In this document: piece after piece, positions 46,401 to 61,400 of the stretch
How the letters are laid out: each line of letters begins with the position of its first letter
How positions within the stretch are numbered: position 1 is the stretch's first letter
Assembly (NCBI GenBank): GCA_019828595.1
Contig: JAHQRK010000011.1
Span: forward strand, 2,540,001-2,604,000
Direction: 5' to 3'
Source of the DNA: Aphanomyces cochlioides
Lineage: Eukaryota; Oomycota; Saprolegniomycetes; Saprolegniales; Verrucalvaceae
Length of the DNA stretch: 64,000 bases
Position numbers and translations under genes: made by a program
Notes under the pieces: generated by a model
What the model saw: the letters and a program-made list of their open reading frames with translations, nothing else
What the model was told of the DNA's origin: nothing
Database searches by the model: none

Positions 46401-49400
46401 CTCGCGTGTTGATTTCGGACCAAGTTGGTGCTTGGTCGTCCACCACACGAGCATGACACCTTTCAAACATGCCAGACGTGGCGAGTGGGTGTCTCGATGG
46501 GGTCGAGATGTGCATGTGGCACGTGTGTACCAAGTGGAGAAAAAGTGGCATCGAGATGCAGTTTGTGGGGTATGCTTGGGACTCTCGCGTGTTGATTTCG
46601 GACCAAGTTGGTGCTTGGTCGTCCACCACACGAGCATGACACCTTTCAAACATGCCAGACGTGGCGAGTGGGTGTCTCGATGGGGTCGAGATGTGCATGT
46701 GGCACGTGTGTACCAAGTGGAGAAAAAGTGGCATCGAGATGCAGTTTGTGGGGTATGCTTGGGACTCTCGCGTGTTGATTTCGGACCAAGTTGGTGCTTG
46801 GTCGTCCACCACACGAGCATGACACCTTTCAAACATGCCAGACGTGGCGAGTGGGTGTCTCGATGGGGTCGAGATGTGCATGTGGCACGTGTGTACCAAG
46901 TGGAGAAAAAGTGGCATCGAGATGCAGTTTGTGGGGTATGCTTGGGACTCTCGCGTGTTGATTTCGGACCAAGTTGGTGCTTGGTCGTCCACCACACGAG
47001 CATGACACCTTTCAAACATGCCAGACGTGGCGAGTGGGTGTCTCGATGGGGTCGAGATGTGCATGTGGCACGTGTGTACCAAGTGGAGAAAAAGTGGCAT
47101 CGAGATGCAGTTTGTGGGGTATGCTTGGGACTCTCGCGTGTTGATTTCGGACCAAGTTGGTGCTTGGTCGTCCACCACACGAGCATGACACCTTTCAAAC
47201 ATGCCAGACGTGGCGAGTGGGTGTCTCGATGGGGTCGAGATGTGCATGTGGCACGTGTGTACCAAGTGGAGAAAAAGTGGCATCGAGATGCAGTTTGTGG
47301 GGTATGCTTGGGACTCTCGCGTGTTGATTTCGGACCAAGTTGGTGCTTGGTCGTCCACCACACGAGCATGACACCTTTCAAACATGCCAGACGTGGCGAG
47401 TGGGTGTCTCGATGGGGTCGAGATGTGCATGTGGCACGTGTGTACCAAGTGGAGAAAAAGTGGCATCGAGATGCAGTTTGTGGGGTATGCTTGGGACTCT
47501 CGCGTGTTGATTTCGGACCAAGTTGGTGCTTGGTCGTCCACCACACGAGCATGACACCTTTCAAACATGCCAGACGTGGCGAGTGGGTGTCTCGATGGGG
47601 TCGAGATGTGCATGTGGCACGTGTGTACCAAGTGGAGAAAAAGTGGCATCGAGATGCAGTTTGTGGGGTATGCTTGGGACTCTCGCGTGTTGATTTCGGA
47701 CCAAGTTGGTGCTTGGTCGTCCACCACACGAGCATGACACCTTTCAAACATGCCAGACGTGGCGAGTGGGTGTCTCGATGGGGTCGAGATGTGCATGTGG
47801 CACGTGTGTACCAAGTGGAGAAAAAGTGGCATCGAGATGCAGTTTGTGGGGTATGCTTGGGACTCTCGCGTGTTGATTTCGGACCAAGTTGGTGCTTGGT
47901 CGTCCACCACACGAGCATGACACCTTTCAAACATGCCAGACGTGGCGAGTGGGTGTCTCGATGGGGTCGAGATGTGCATGTGGCACGTGTGTACCAAGTG
48001 GAGAAAAAGTGGCATCGAGATGCAGTTTGTGGGGTATGCTTGGGACTCTCGCGTGTTGATTTCGGACCAAGTTGGTGCTTGGTCGTCCACCACACGAGCA
48101 TGACACCTTTCAAACATGCCAGACGTGGCGAGTGGGTGTCTCGATGGGGTCGAGATGTGCATGTGGCACGTGTGTACCAAGTGGAGAAAAAGTGGCATCG
48201 AGATGCAGTTTGTGGGGTATGCTTGGGACTCTCGCGTGTTGATTTCGGACCAAGTTGGTGCTTGGTCGTCCACCACACGAGCATGACACCTTTCAAACAT
48301 GCCAGACGTGGCGAGTGGGTGTCTCGATGGGGTCGAGATGTGCATGTGGCACGTGTGTACCAAGTGGAGAAAAAGTGGCATCGAGATGCAGTTTGTGGGG
48401 TATGCTTGGGACTCTCGCGTGTTGATTTCGGACCAAGTTGGTGCTTGGTCGTCCACCACACGAGCATGACACCTTTCAAACATGCCAGACGTGGCGAGTG
48501 GGTGTCTCGATGGGGTCGAGATGTGCATGTGGCACGTGTGTACCAAGTGGAGAAAAAGTGGCATCGAGATGCAGTTTGTGGGGTATGCTTGGGACTCTCG
48601 CGTGTTGATTTCGGACCAAGTTGGTGCTTGGTCGTCCACCACACGAGCATGACACCTTTCAAACATGCCAGACGTGGCGAGTGGGTGTCTCGATGGGGTC
48701 GAGATGTGCATGTGGCACGTGTGTACCAAGTGGAGAAAAAGTGGCATCGAGATGCAGTTTGTGGGGTATGCTTGGGACTCTCGCGTGTTGATTTCGGACC
48801 AAGTTGGTGCTTGGTCGTCCACCACACGAGCATGACACCTTTCAAACATGCCAGACGTGGCGAGTGGGTGTCTCGATGGGGTCGAGATGTGCATGTGGCA
48901 CGTGTGTACCAAGTGGAGAAAAAGTGGCATCGAGATGCAGTTTGTGGGGTATGCTTGGGACTCTCGCGTGTTGATTTCGGACCAAGTTGGTGCTTGGTCG
49001 TCCACCACACGAGCATGACACCTTTCAAACATGCCAGACGTGGCGAGTGGGTGTCTCGATGGGGTCGAGATGTGCATGTGGCACGTGTGTACCAAGTGGA
49101 GAAAAAGTGGCATCGAGATGCAGTTTGTGGGGTATGCTTGGGACTCTCGCGTGTTGATTTCGGACCAAGTTGGTGCTTGGTCGTCCACCACACGAGCATG
49201 ACACCTTTCAAACATGCCAGACGTGGCGAGTGGGTGTCTCGATGGGGTCGAGATGTGCATGTGGCACGTGTGTACCAAGTGGAGAAAAAGTGGCATCGAG
49301 ATGCAGTTTGTGGGGTATGCTTGGGACTCTCGCGTGTTGATTTCGGACCAAGTTGGTGCTTGGTCGTCCACCACACGAGCATGACACCTTTCAAACATGC

Positions 49401-52400
49401 CAGACGTGGCGAGTGGGTGTCTCGATGGGGTCGAGATGTGCATGTGGCACGTGTGTACCAAGTGGAGAAAAAGTGGCATCGAGATGCAGTTTGTGGGGTA
49501 TGCTTGGGACTCTCGCGTGTTGATTTCGGACCAAGTTGGTGCTTGGTCGTCCACCACACGAGCATGACACCTTTCAAACATGCCAGACGTGGCGAGTGGG
49601 TGTCTCGATGGGGTCGAGATGTGCATGTGGCACGTGTGTACCAAGTGGAGAAAAAGTGGCATCGAGATGCAGTTTGTGGGGTATGCTTGGGACTCTCGCG
49701 TGTTGATTTCGGACCAAGTTGGTGCTTGGTCGTCCACCACACGAGCATGACACCTTTCAAACATGCCAGACGTGGCGAGTGGGTGTCTCGATGGGGTCGA
49801 GATGTGCATGTGGCACGTGTGTACCAAGTGGAGAAAAAGTGGCATCGAGATGCAGTTTGTGGGGTATGCTTGGGACTCTCGCGTGTTGATTTCGGACCAA
49901 GTTGGTGCTTGGTCGTCCACCACACGAGCATGACACCTTTCAAACATGCCAGACGTGGCGAGTGGGTGTCTCGATGGGGTCGAGATGTGCATGTGGCACG
50001 TGTGTACCAAGTGGAGAAAAAGTGGCATCGAGATGCAGTTTGTGGGGTATGCTTGGGACTCTCGCGTGTTGATTTCGGACCAAGTTGGTGCTTGGTCGTC
50101 CACCACACGAGCATGACACCTTTCAAACATGCCAGACGTGGCGAGTGGGTGTCTCGATGGGGTCGAGATGTGCATGTGGCACGTGTGTACCAAGTGGAGA
50201 AAAAGTGGCATCGAGATGCAGTTTGTGGGGTATGCTTGGGACTCTCGCGTGTTGATTTCGGACCAAGTTGGTGCTTGGTCGTCCACCACACGAGCATGAC
50301 ACCTTTCAAACATGCCAGACGTGGCGAGTGGGTGTCTCGATGGGGTCGAGATGTGCATGTGGCACGTGTGTACCAAGTGGAGAAAAAGTGGCATCGAGAT
50401 GCAGTTTGTGGGGTATGCTTGGGACTCTCGCGTGTTGATTTCGGACCAAGTTGGTGCTTGGTCGTCCACCACACGAGCATGACACCTTTCAAACATGCCA
50501 GACGTGGCGAGTGGGTGTCTCGATGGGGTCGAGATGTGCATGTGGCACGTGTGTACCAAGTGGAGAAAAAGTGGCATCGAGATGCAGTTTGTGGGGTATG
50601 CTTGGGACTCTCGCGTGTTGATTTCGGACCAAGTTGGTGCTTGGTCGTCCACCACACGAGCATGACACCTTTCAAACATGCCAGACGTGGCGAGTGGGTG
50701 TCTCGATGGGGTCGAGATGTGCATGTGGCACGTGTGTACCAAGTGGAGAAAAAGTGGCATCGAGATGCAGTTTGTGGGGTATGCTTGGGACTCTCGCGTG
50801 TTGATTTCGGACCAAGTTGGTGCTTGGTCGTCCACCACACGAGCATGACACCTTTCAAACATGCCAGACGTGGCGAGTGGGTGTCTCGATGGGGTCGAGA
50901 TGTGCATGTGGCACGTGTGTACCAAGTGGAGAAAAAGTGGCATCGAGATGCAGTTTGTGGGGTATGCTTGGGACTCTCGCGTGTTGATTTCGGACCAAGT
51001 TGGTGCTTGGTCGTCCACCACACGAGCATGACACCTTTCAAACATGCCAGACGTGGCGAGTGGGTGTCTCGATGGGGTCGAGATGTGCATGTGGCACGTG
51101 TGTACCAAGTGGAGAAAAAGTGGCATCGAGATGCAGTTTGTGGGGTATGCTTGGGACTCTCGCGTGTTGATTTCGGACCAAGTTGGTGCTTGGTCGTCCA
51201 CCACACGAGCATGACACCTTTCAAACATGCCAGACGTGGCGAGTGGGTGTCTCGATGGGGTCGAGATGTGCATGTGGCACGTGTGTACCAAGTGGAGAAA
51301 AAGTGGCATCGAGATGCAGTTTGTGGGGTATGCTTGGGACTCTCGCGTGTTGATTTCGGACCAAGTTGGTGCTTGGTCGTCCACCACACGAGCATGACAC
51401 CTTTCAAACATGCCAGACGTGGCGAGTGGGTGTCTCGATGGGGTCGAGATGTGCATGTGGCACGTGTGTACCAAGTGGAGAAAAAGTGGCATCGAGATGC
51501 AGTTTGTGGGGTATGCTTGGGACTCTCGCGTGTTGATTTCGGACCAAGTTGGTGCTTGGTCGTCCACCACACGAGCATGACACCTTTCAAACATGCCAGA
51601 CGTGGCGAGTGGGTGTCTCGATGGGGTCGAGATGTGCATGTGGCACGTGTGTACCAAGTGGAGAAAAAGTGGCATCGAGATGCAGTTTGTGGGGTATGCT
51701 TGGGACTCTCGCGTGTTGATTTCGGACCAAGTTGGTGCTTGGTCGTCCACCACACGAGCATGACACCTTTCAAACATGCCAGACGTGGCGAGTGGGTGTC
51801 TCGATGGGGTCGAGATGTGCATGTGGCACGTGTGTACCAAGTGGAGAAAAAGTGGCATCGAGATGCAGTTTGTGGGGTATGCTTGGGACTCTCGCGTGTT
51901 GATTTCGGACCAAGTTGGTGCTTGGTCGTCCACCACACGAGCATGACACCTTTCAAACATGCCAGACGTGGCGAGTGGGTGTCTCGATGGGGTCGAGATG
52001 TGCATGTGGCACGTGTGTACCAAGTGGAGAAAAAGTGGCATCGAGATGCAGTTTGTGGGGTATGCTTGGGACTCTCGCGTGTTGATTTCGGACCAAGTTG
52101 GTGCTTGGTCGTCCACCACACGAGCATGACACCTTTCAAACATGCCAGACGTGGCGAGTGGGTGTCTCGATGGGGTCGAGATGTGCATGTGGCACGTGTG
52201 TACCAAGTGGAGAAAAAGTGGCATCGAGATGCAGTTTGTGGGGTATGCTTGGGACTCTCGCGTGTTGATTTCGGACCAAGTTGGTGCTTGGTCGTCCACC
52301 ACACGAGCATGACACCTTTCAAACATGCCAGACGTGGCGAGTGGGTGTCTCGATGGGGTCGAGATGTGCATGTGGCACGTGTGTACCAAGTGGAGAAAAA

Positions 52401-55400
52401 GTGGCATCGAGATGCAGTTTGTGGGGTATGCTTGGGACTCTCGCGTGTTGATTTCGGACCAAGTTGGTGCTTGGTCGTCCACCACACGAGCATGACACCT
52501 TTCAAACATGCCAGACGTGGCGAGTGGGTGTCTCGATGGGGTCGAGATGTGCATGTGGCACGTGTGTACCAAGTGGAGAAAAAGTGGCATCGAGATGCAG
52601 TTTGTGGGGTATGCTTGGGACTCTCGCGTGTTGATTTCGGACCAAGTTGGTGCTTGGTCGTCCACCACACGAGCATGACACCTTTCAAACATGCCAGACG
52701 TGGCGAGTGGGTGTCTCGATGGGGTCGAGATGTGCATGTGGCACGTGTGTACCAAGTGGAGAAAAAGTGGCATCGAGATGCAGTTTGTGGGGTATGCTTG
52801 GGACTCTCGCGTGTTGATTTCGGACCAAGTTGGTGCTTGGTCGTCCACCACACGAGCATGACACCTTTCAAACATGCCAGACGTGGCGAGTGGGTGTCTC
52901 GATGGGGTCGAGATGTGCATGTGGCACGTGTGTACCAAGTGGAGAAAAAGTGGCATCGAGATGCAGTTTGTGGGGTATGCTTGGGACTCTCGCGTGTTGA
53001 TTTCGGACCAAGTTGGTGCTTGGTCGTCCACCACACGAGCATGACACCTTTCAAACATGCCAGACGTGGCGAGTGGGTGTCTCGATGGGGTCGAGATGTG
53101 CATGTGGCACGTGTGTACCAAGTGGAGAAAAAGTGGCATCGAGATGCAGTTTGTGGGGTATGCTTGGGACTCTCGCGTGTTGATTTCGGACCAAGTTGGT
53201 GCTTGGTCGTCCACCACACGAGCATGACACCTTTCAAACATGCCAGACGTGGCGAGTGGGTGTCTCGATGGGGTCGAGATGTGCATGTGGCACGTGTGTA
53301 CCAAGTGGAGAAAAAGTGGCATCGAGATGCAGTTTGTGGGGTATGCTTGGGACTCTCGCGTGTTGATTTCGGACCAAGTTGGTGCTTGGTCGTCCACCAC
53401 ACGAGCATGACACCTTTCAAACATGCCAGACGTGGCGAGTGGGTGTCTCGATGGGGTCGAGATGTGCATGTGGCACGTGTGTACCAAGTGGAGAAAAAGT
53501 GGCATCGAGATGCAGTTTGTGGGGTATGCTTGGGACTCTCGCGTGTTGATTTCGGACCAAGTTGGTGCTTGGTCGTCCACCACACGAGCATGACACCTTT
53601 CAAACATGCCAGACGTGGCGAGTGGGTGTCTCGATGGGGTCGAGATGTGCATGTGGCACGTGTGTACCAAGTGGAGAAAAAGTGGCATCGAGATGCAGTT
53701 TGTGGGGTATGCTTGGGACTCTCGCGTGTTGATTTCGGACCAAGTTGGTGCTTGGTCGTCCACCACACGAGCATGACACCTTTCAAACATGCCAGACGTG
53801 GCGAGTGGGTGTCTCGATGGGGTCGAGATGTGCATGTGGCACGTGTGTACCAAGTGGAGAAAAAGTGGCATCGAGATGCAGTTTGTGGGGTATGCTTGGG
53901 ACTCTCGCGTGTTGATTTCGGACCAAGTTGGTGCTTGGTCGTCCACCACACGAGCATGACACCTTTCAAACATGCCAGACGTGGCGAGTGGGTGTCTCGA
54001 TGGGGTCGAGATGTGCATGTGGCACGTGTGTACCAAGTGGAGAAAAAGTGGCATCGAGATGCAGTTTGTGGGGTATGCTTGGGACTCTCGCGTGTTGATT
54101 TCGGACCAAGTTGGTGCTTGGTCGTCCACCACACGAGCATGACACCTTTCAAACATGCCAGACGTGGCGAGTGGGTGTCTCGATGGGGTCGAGATGTGCA
54201 TGTGGCACGTGTGTACCAAGTGGAGAAAAAGTGGCATCGAGATGCAGTTTGTGGGGTATGCTTGGGACTCTCGCGTGTTGATTTCGGACCAAGTTGGTGC
54301 TTGGTCGTCCACCACACGAGCATGACACCTTTCAAACATGCCAGACGTGGCGAGTGGGTGTCTCGATGGGGTCGAGATGTGCATGTGGCACGTGTGTACC
54401 AAGTGGAGAAAAAGTGGCATCGAGATGCAGTTTGTGGGGTATGCTTGGGACTCTCGCGTGTTGATTTCGGACCAAGTTGGTGCTTGGTCGTCCACCACAC
54501 GAGCATGACACCTTTCAAACATGCCAGACGTGGCGAGTGGGTGTCTCGATGGGGTCGAGATGTGCATGTGGCACGTGTGTACCAAGTGGAGAAAAAGTGG
54601 CATCGAGATGCAGTTTGTGGGGTATGCTTGGGACTCTCGCGTGTTGATTTCGGACCAAGTTGGTGCTTGGTCGTCCACCACACGAGCATGACACCTTTCA
54701 AACATGCCAGACGTGGCGAGTGGGTGTCTCGATGGGGTCGAGATGTGCATGTGGCACGTGTGTACCAAGTGGAGAAAAAGTGGCATCGAGATGCAGTTTG
54801 TGGGGTATGCTTGGGACTCTCGCGTGTTGATTTCGGACCAAGTTGGTGCTTGGTCGTCCACCACACGAGCATGACACCTTTCAAACATGCCAGACGTGGC
54901 GAGTGGGTGTCTCGATGGGGTCGAGATGTGCATGTGGCACGTGTGTACCAAGTGGAGAAAAAGTGGCATCGAGATGCAGTTTGTGGGGTATGCTTGGGAC
55001 TCTCGCGTGTTGATTTCGGACCAAGTTGGTGCTTGGTCGTCCACCACACGAGCATGACACCTTTCAAACATGCCAGACGTGGCGAGTGGGTGTCTCGATG
55101 GGGTCGAGATGTGCATGTGGCACGTGTGTACCAAGTGGAGAAAAAGTGGCATCGAGATGCAGTTTGTGGGGTATGCTTGGGACTCTCGCGTGTTGATTTC
55201 GGACCAAGTTGGTGCTTGGTCGTCCACCACACGAGCATGACACCTTTCAAACATGCCAGACGTGGCGAGTGGGTGTCTCGATGGGGTCGAGATGTGCATG
55301 TGGCACGTGTGTACCAAGTGGAGAAAAAGTGGCATCGAGATGCAGTTTGTGGGGTATGCTTGGGACTCTCGCGTGTTGATTTCGGACCAAGTTGGTGCTT

Positions 55401-58400
55401 GGTCGTCCACCACACGAGCATGACACCTTTCAAACATGCCAGACGTGGCGAGTGGGTGTCTCGATGGGGTCGAGATGTGCATGTGGCACGTGTGTACCAA
55501 GTGGAGAAAAAGTGGCATCGAGATGCAGTTTGTGGGGTATGCTTGGGACTCTCGCGTGTTGATTTCGGACCAAGTTGGTGCTTGGTCGTCCACCACACGA
55601 GCATGACACCTTTCAAACATGCCAGACGTGGCGAGTGGGTGTCTCGATGGGGTCGAGATGTGCATGTGGCACGTGTGTACCAAGTGGAGAAAAAGTGGCA
55701 TCGAGATGCAGTTTGTGGGGTATGCTTGGGACTCTCGCGTGTTGATTTCGGACCAAGTTGGTGCTTGGTCGTCCACCACACGAGCATGACACCTTTCAAA
55801 CATGCCAGACGTGGCGAGTGGGTGTCTCGATGGGGTCGAGATGTGCATGTGGCACGTGTGTACCAAGTGGAGAAAAAGTGGCATCGAGATGCAGTTTGTG
55901 GGGTATGCTTGGGACTCTCGCGTGTTGATTTCGGACCAAGTTGGTGCTTGGTCGTCCACCACACGAGCATGACACCTTTCAAACATGCCAGACGTGGCGA
56001 GTGGGTGTCTCGATGGGGTCGAGATGTGCATGTGGCACGTGTGTACCAAGTGGAGAAAAAGTGGCATCGAGATGCAGTTTGTGGGGTATGCTTGGGACTC
56101 TCGCGTGTTGATTTCGGACCAAGTTGGTGCTTGGTCGTCCACCACACGAGCATGACACCTTTCAAACATGCCAGACGTGGCGAGTGGGTGTCTCGATGGG
56201 GTCGAGATGTGCATGTGGCACGTGTGTACCAAGTGGAGAAAAAGTGGCATCGAGATGCAGTTTGTGGGGTATGCTTGGGACTCTCGCGTGTTGATTTCGG
56301 ACCAAGTTGGTGCTTGGTCGTCCACCACACGAGCATGACACCTTTCAAACATGCCAGACGTGGCGAGTGGGTGTCTCGATGGGGTCGAGATGTGCATGTG
56401 GCACGTGTGTACCAAGTGGAGAAAAAGTGGCATCGAGATGCAGTTTGTGGGGTATGCTTGGGACTCTCGCGTGTTGATTTCGGACCAAGTTGGTGCTTGG
56501 TCGTCCACCACACGAGCATGACACCTTTCAAACATGCCAGACGTGGCGAGTGGGTGTCTCGATGGGGTCGAGATGTGCATGTGGCACGTGTGTACCAAGT
56601 GGAGAAAAAGTGGCATCGAGATGCAGTTTGTGGGGTATGCTTGGGACTCTCGCGTGTTGATTTCGGACCAAGTTGGTGCTTGGTCGTCCACCACACGAGC
56701 ATGACACCTTTCAAACATGCCAGACGTGGCGAGTGGGTGTCTCGATGGGGTCGAGATGTGCATGTGGCACGTGTGTACCAAGTGGAGAAAAAGTGGCATC
56801 GAGATGCAGTTTGTGGGGTATGCTTGGGACTCTCGCGTGTTGATTTCGGACCAAGTTGGTGCTTGGTCGTCCACCACACGAGCATGACACCTTTCAAACA
56901 TGCCAGACGTGGCGAGTGGGTGTCTCGATGGGGTCGAGATGTGCATGTGGCACGTGTGTACCAAGTGGAGAAAAAGTGGCATCGAGATGCAGTTTGTGGG
57001 GTATGCTTGGGACTCTCGCGTGTTGATTTCGGACCAAGTTGGTGCTTGGTCGTCCACCACACGAGCATGACACCTTTCAAACATGCCAGACGTGGCGAGT
57101 GGGTGTCTCGATGGGGTCGAGATGTGCATGTGGCACGTGTGTACCAAGTGGAGAAAAAGTGGCATCGAGATGCAGTTTGTGGGGTATGCTTGGGACTCTC
57201 GCGTGTTGATTTCGGACCAAGTTGGTGCTTGGTCGTCCACCACACGAGCATGACACCTTTCAAACATGCCAGACGTGGCGAGTGGGTGTCTCGATGGGGT
57301 CGAGATGTGCATGTGGCACGTGTGTACCAAGTGGAGAAAAAGTGGCATCGAGATGCAGTTTGTGGGGTATGCTTGGGACTCTCGCGTGTTGATTTCGGAC
57401 CAAGTTGGTGCTTGGTCGTCCACCACACGAGCATGACACCTTTCAAACATGCCAGACGTGGCGAGTGGGTGTCTCGATGGGGTCGAGATGTGCATGTGGC
57501 ACGTGTGTACCAAGTGGAGAAAAAGTGGCATCGAGATGCAGTTTGTGGGGTATGCTTGGGACTCTCGCGTGTTGATTTCGGACCAAGTTGGTGCTTGGTC
57601 GTCCACCACACGAGCATGACACCTTTCAAACATGCCAGACGTGGCGAGTGGGTGTCTCGATGGGGTCGAGATGTGCATGTGGCACGTGTGTACCAAGTGG
57701 AGAAAAAGTGGCATCGAGATGCAGTTTGTGGGGTATGCTTGGGACTCTCGCGTGTTGATTTCGGACCAAGTTGGTGCTTGGTCGTCCACCACACGAGCAT
57801 GACACCTTTCAAACATGCCAGACGTGGCGAGTGGGTGTCTCGATGGGGTCGAGATGTGCATGTGGCACGTGTGTACCAAGTGGAGAAAAAAGTGGCATCG
57901 AGATGCAGTTTGTGGGGTATGCTTGGGACTCTCGCGTGTTGATTTCGGACCAAGTTGGTGCTTGGTCGTCCACCACACGAGCATGACACCTTTCAAACAT
58001 GCCAGACGTGGCGAGTGGGTGTCTCGATGGGGTCGAGATGTGCATGTGGCACGTGTGTACCAAGTGGAGAAAAAGTGGCATCGAGATGCAGTTTGTGGGG
58101 TATGCTTGGGACTCTCGCGTGTTGATTTCGGACCAAGTTGGTGCTTGGTCGTCCACCACACGAGCATGACACCTTTCAAACATGCCAGACGTGGCGAGTG
58201 GGTGTCTCGATGGGGTCGAGATGTGCATGTGGCACGTGTGTACCAAGTGGAGAAAAAGTGGCATCGAGATGCAGTTTGTGGGGTATGCTTGGGACTCTCG
58301 CGTGTTGATTTCGGACCAAGTTGGTGCTTGGTCGTCCACCACACGAGCATGACACCTTTCAAACATGCCAGACGTGGCGAGTGGGTGTCTCGATGGGGTC

Positions 58401-61400
58401 GAGATGTGCATGTGGCACGTGTGTACCAAGTGGAGAAAAAGTGGCATCGAGATGCAGTTTGTGGGGTATGCTTGGGACTCTCGCGTGTTGATTTCGGACC
58501 AAGTTGGTGCTTGGTCGTCCACCACACGAGCATGACACCTTTCAAACATGCCAGACGTGGCGAGTGGGTGTCTCGATGGGGTCGAGATGTGCATGTGGCA
58601 CGTGTGTACCAAGTGGAGAAAAAGTGGCATCGAGATGCAGTTTGTGGGGTATGCTTGGGACTCTCGCGTGTTGATTTCGGACCAAGTTGGTGCTTGGTCG
58701 TCCACCACACGAGCATGACACCTTTCAAACATGCCAGACGTGGCGAGTGGGTGTCTCGATGGGGTCGAGATGTGCATGTGGCACGTGTGTACCAAGTGGA
58801 GAAAAAGTGGCATCGAGATGCAGTTTGTGGGGTATGCTTGGGACTCTCGCGTGTTGATTTCGGACCAAGTTGGTGCTTGGTCGTCCACCACACGAGCATG
58901 ACACCTTTCAAACATGCCAGACGTGGCGAGTGGGTGTCTCGATGGGGTCGAGATGTGCATGTGGCACGTGTGTACCAAGTGGAGAAAAAGTGGCATCGAG
59001 ATGCAGTTTGTGGGGTATGCTTGGGACTCTCGCGTGTTGATTTCGGACCAAGTTGGTGCTTGGTCGTCCACCACACGAGCATGACACCTTTCAAACATGC
59101 CAGACGTGGCGAGTGGGTGTCTCGATGGGGTCGAGATGTGCATGTGGCACGTGTGTACCAAGTGGAGAAAAAGTGGCATCGAGATGCAGTTTGTGGGGTA
59201 TGCTTGGGACTCTCGCGTGTTGATTTCGGACCAAGTTGGTGCTTGGTCGTCCACCACACGAGCATGACACCTTTCAAACATGCCAGACGTGGCGAGTGGG
59301 TGTCTCGATGGGGTCGAGATGTGCATGTGGCACGTGTGTACCAAGTGGAGAAAAAGTGGCATCGAGATGCAGTTTGTGGGGTATGCTTGGGACTCTCGCG
59401 TGTTGATTTCGGACCAAGTTGGTGCTTGGTCGTCCACCACACGAGCATGACACCTTTCAAACATGCCAGACGTGGCGAGTGGGTGTCTCGATGGGGTCGA
59501 GATGTGCATGTGGCACGTGTGTACCAAGTGGAGAAAAAGTGGCATCGAGATGCAGTTTGTGGGGTATGCTTGGGACTCTCGCGTGTTGATTTCGGACCAA
59601 GTTGGTGCTTGGTCGTCCACCACACGAGCATGACACCTTTCAAACATGCCAGACGTGGCGAGTGGGTGTCTCGATGGGGTCGAGATGTGCATGTGGCACG
59701 TGTGTACCAAGTGGAGAAAAAGTGGCATCGAGATGCAGTTTGTGGGGTATGCTTGGGACTCTCGCGTGTTGATTTCGGACCAAGTTGGTGCTTGGTCGTC
59801 CACCACACGAGCATGACACCTTTCAAACATGCCAGACGTGGCGAGTGGGTGTCTCGATGGGGTCGAGATGTGCATGTGGCACGTGTGTACCAAGTGGAGA
59901 AAAAGTGGCATCGAGATGCAGTTTGTGGGGTATGCTTGGGACTCTCGCGTGTTGATTTCGGACCAAGTTGGTGCTTGGTCGTCCACCACACGAGCATGAC
60001 ACCTTTCAAACATGCCAGACGTGGCGAGTGGGTGTCTCGATGGGGTCGAGATGTGCATGTGGCACGTGTGTACCAAGTGGAGAAAAAGTGGCATCGAGAT
60101 GCAGTTTGTGGGGTATGCTTGGGACTCTCGCGTGTTGATTTCGGACCAAGTTGGTGCTTGGTCGTCCACCACACGAGCATGACACCTTTCAAACATGCCA
60201 GACGTGGCGAGTGGGTGTCTCGATGGGGTCGAGATGTGCATGTGGCACGTGTGTACCAAGTGGAGAAAAAGTGGCATCGAGATGCAGTTTGTGGGGTATG
60301 CTTGGGACTCTCGCGTGTTGATTTCGGACCAAGTTGGTGCTTGGTCGTCCACCACACGAGCATGACACCTTTCAAACATGCCAGACGTGGCGAGTGGGTG
60401 TCTCGATGGGGTCGAGATGTGCATGTGGCACGTGTGTACCAAGTGGAGAAAAAGTGGCATCGAGATGCAGTTTGTGGGGTATGCTTGGGACTCTCGCGTG
60501 TTGATTTCGGACCAAGTTGGTGCTTGGTCGTCCACCACACGAGCATGACACCTTTCAAACATGCCAGACGTGGCGAGTGGGTGTCTCGATGGGGTCGAGA
60601 TGTGCATGTGGCACGTGTGTACCAAGTGGAGAAAAAGTGGCATCGAGATGCAGTTTGTGGGGTATGCTTGGGACTCTCGCGTGTTGATTTCGGACCAAGT
60701 TGGTGCTTGGTCGTCCACCACACGAGCATGACACCTTTCAAACATGCCAGACGTGGCGAGTGGGTGTCTCGATGGGGTCGAGATGTGCATGTGGCACGTG
60801 TGTACCAAGTGGAGAAAAAGTGGCATCGAGATGCAGTTTGTGGGGTATGCTTGGGACTCTCGCGTGTTGATTTCGGACCAAGTTGGTGCTTGGTCGTCCA
60901 CCACACGAGCATGACACCTTTCAAACATGCCAGACGTGGCGAGTGGGTGTCTCGATGGGGTCGAGATGTGCATGTGGCACGTGTGTACCAAGTGGAGAAA
61001 AAGTGGCATCGAGATGCAGTTTGTGGGGTATGCTTGGGACTCTCGCGTGTTGATTTCGGACCAAGTTGGTGCTTGGTCGTCCACCACACGAGCATGACAC
61101 CTTTCAAACATGCCAGACGTGGCGAGTGGGTGTCTCGATGGGGTCGAGATGTGCATGTGGCACGTGTGTACCAAGTGGAGAAAAAGTGGCATCGAGATGC
61201 AGTTTGTGGGGTATGCTTGGACTCTCGCGTGTTGATTTCGGACCAAGTTGGTGCTTGGTCGTCCACCACACGAGCATGACACCTTTCAAACATGCCAGAC
61301 GTGGCGAGTGGGTGTCTCGATGGGGTCGAGATGTGCATGTGGCACGTGTGTACCAAGTGGAGAAAAAGTGGCATCGAGATGCAGTTTGTGGGGTATGCTT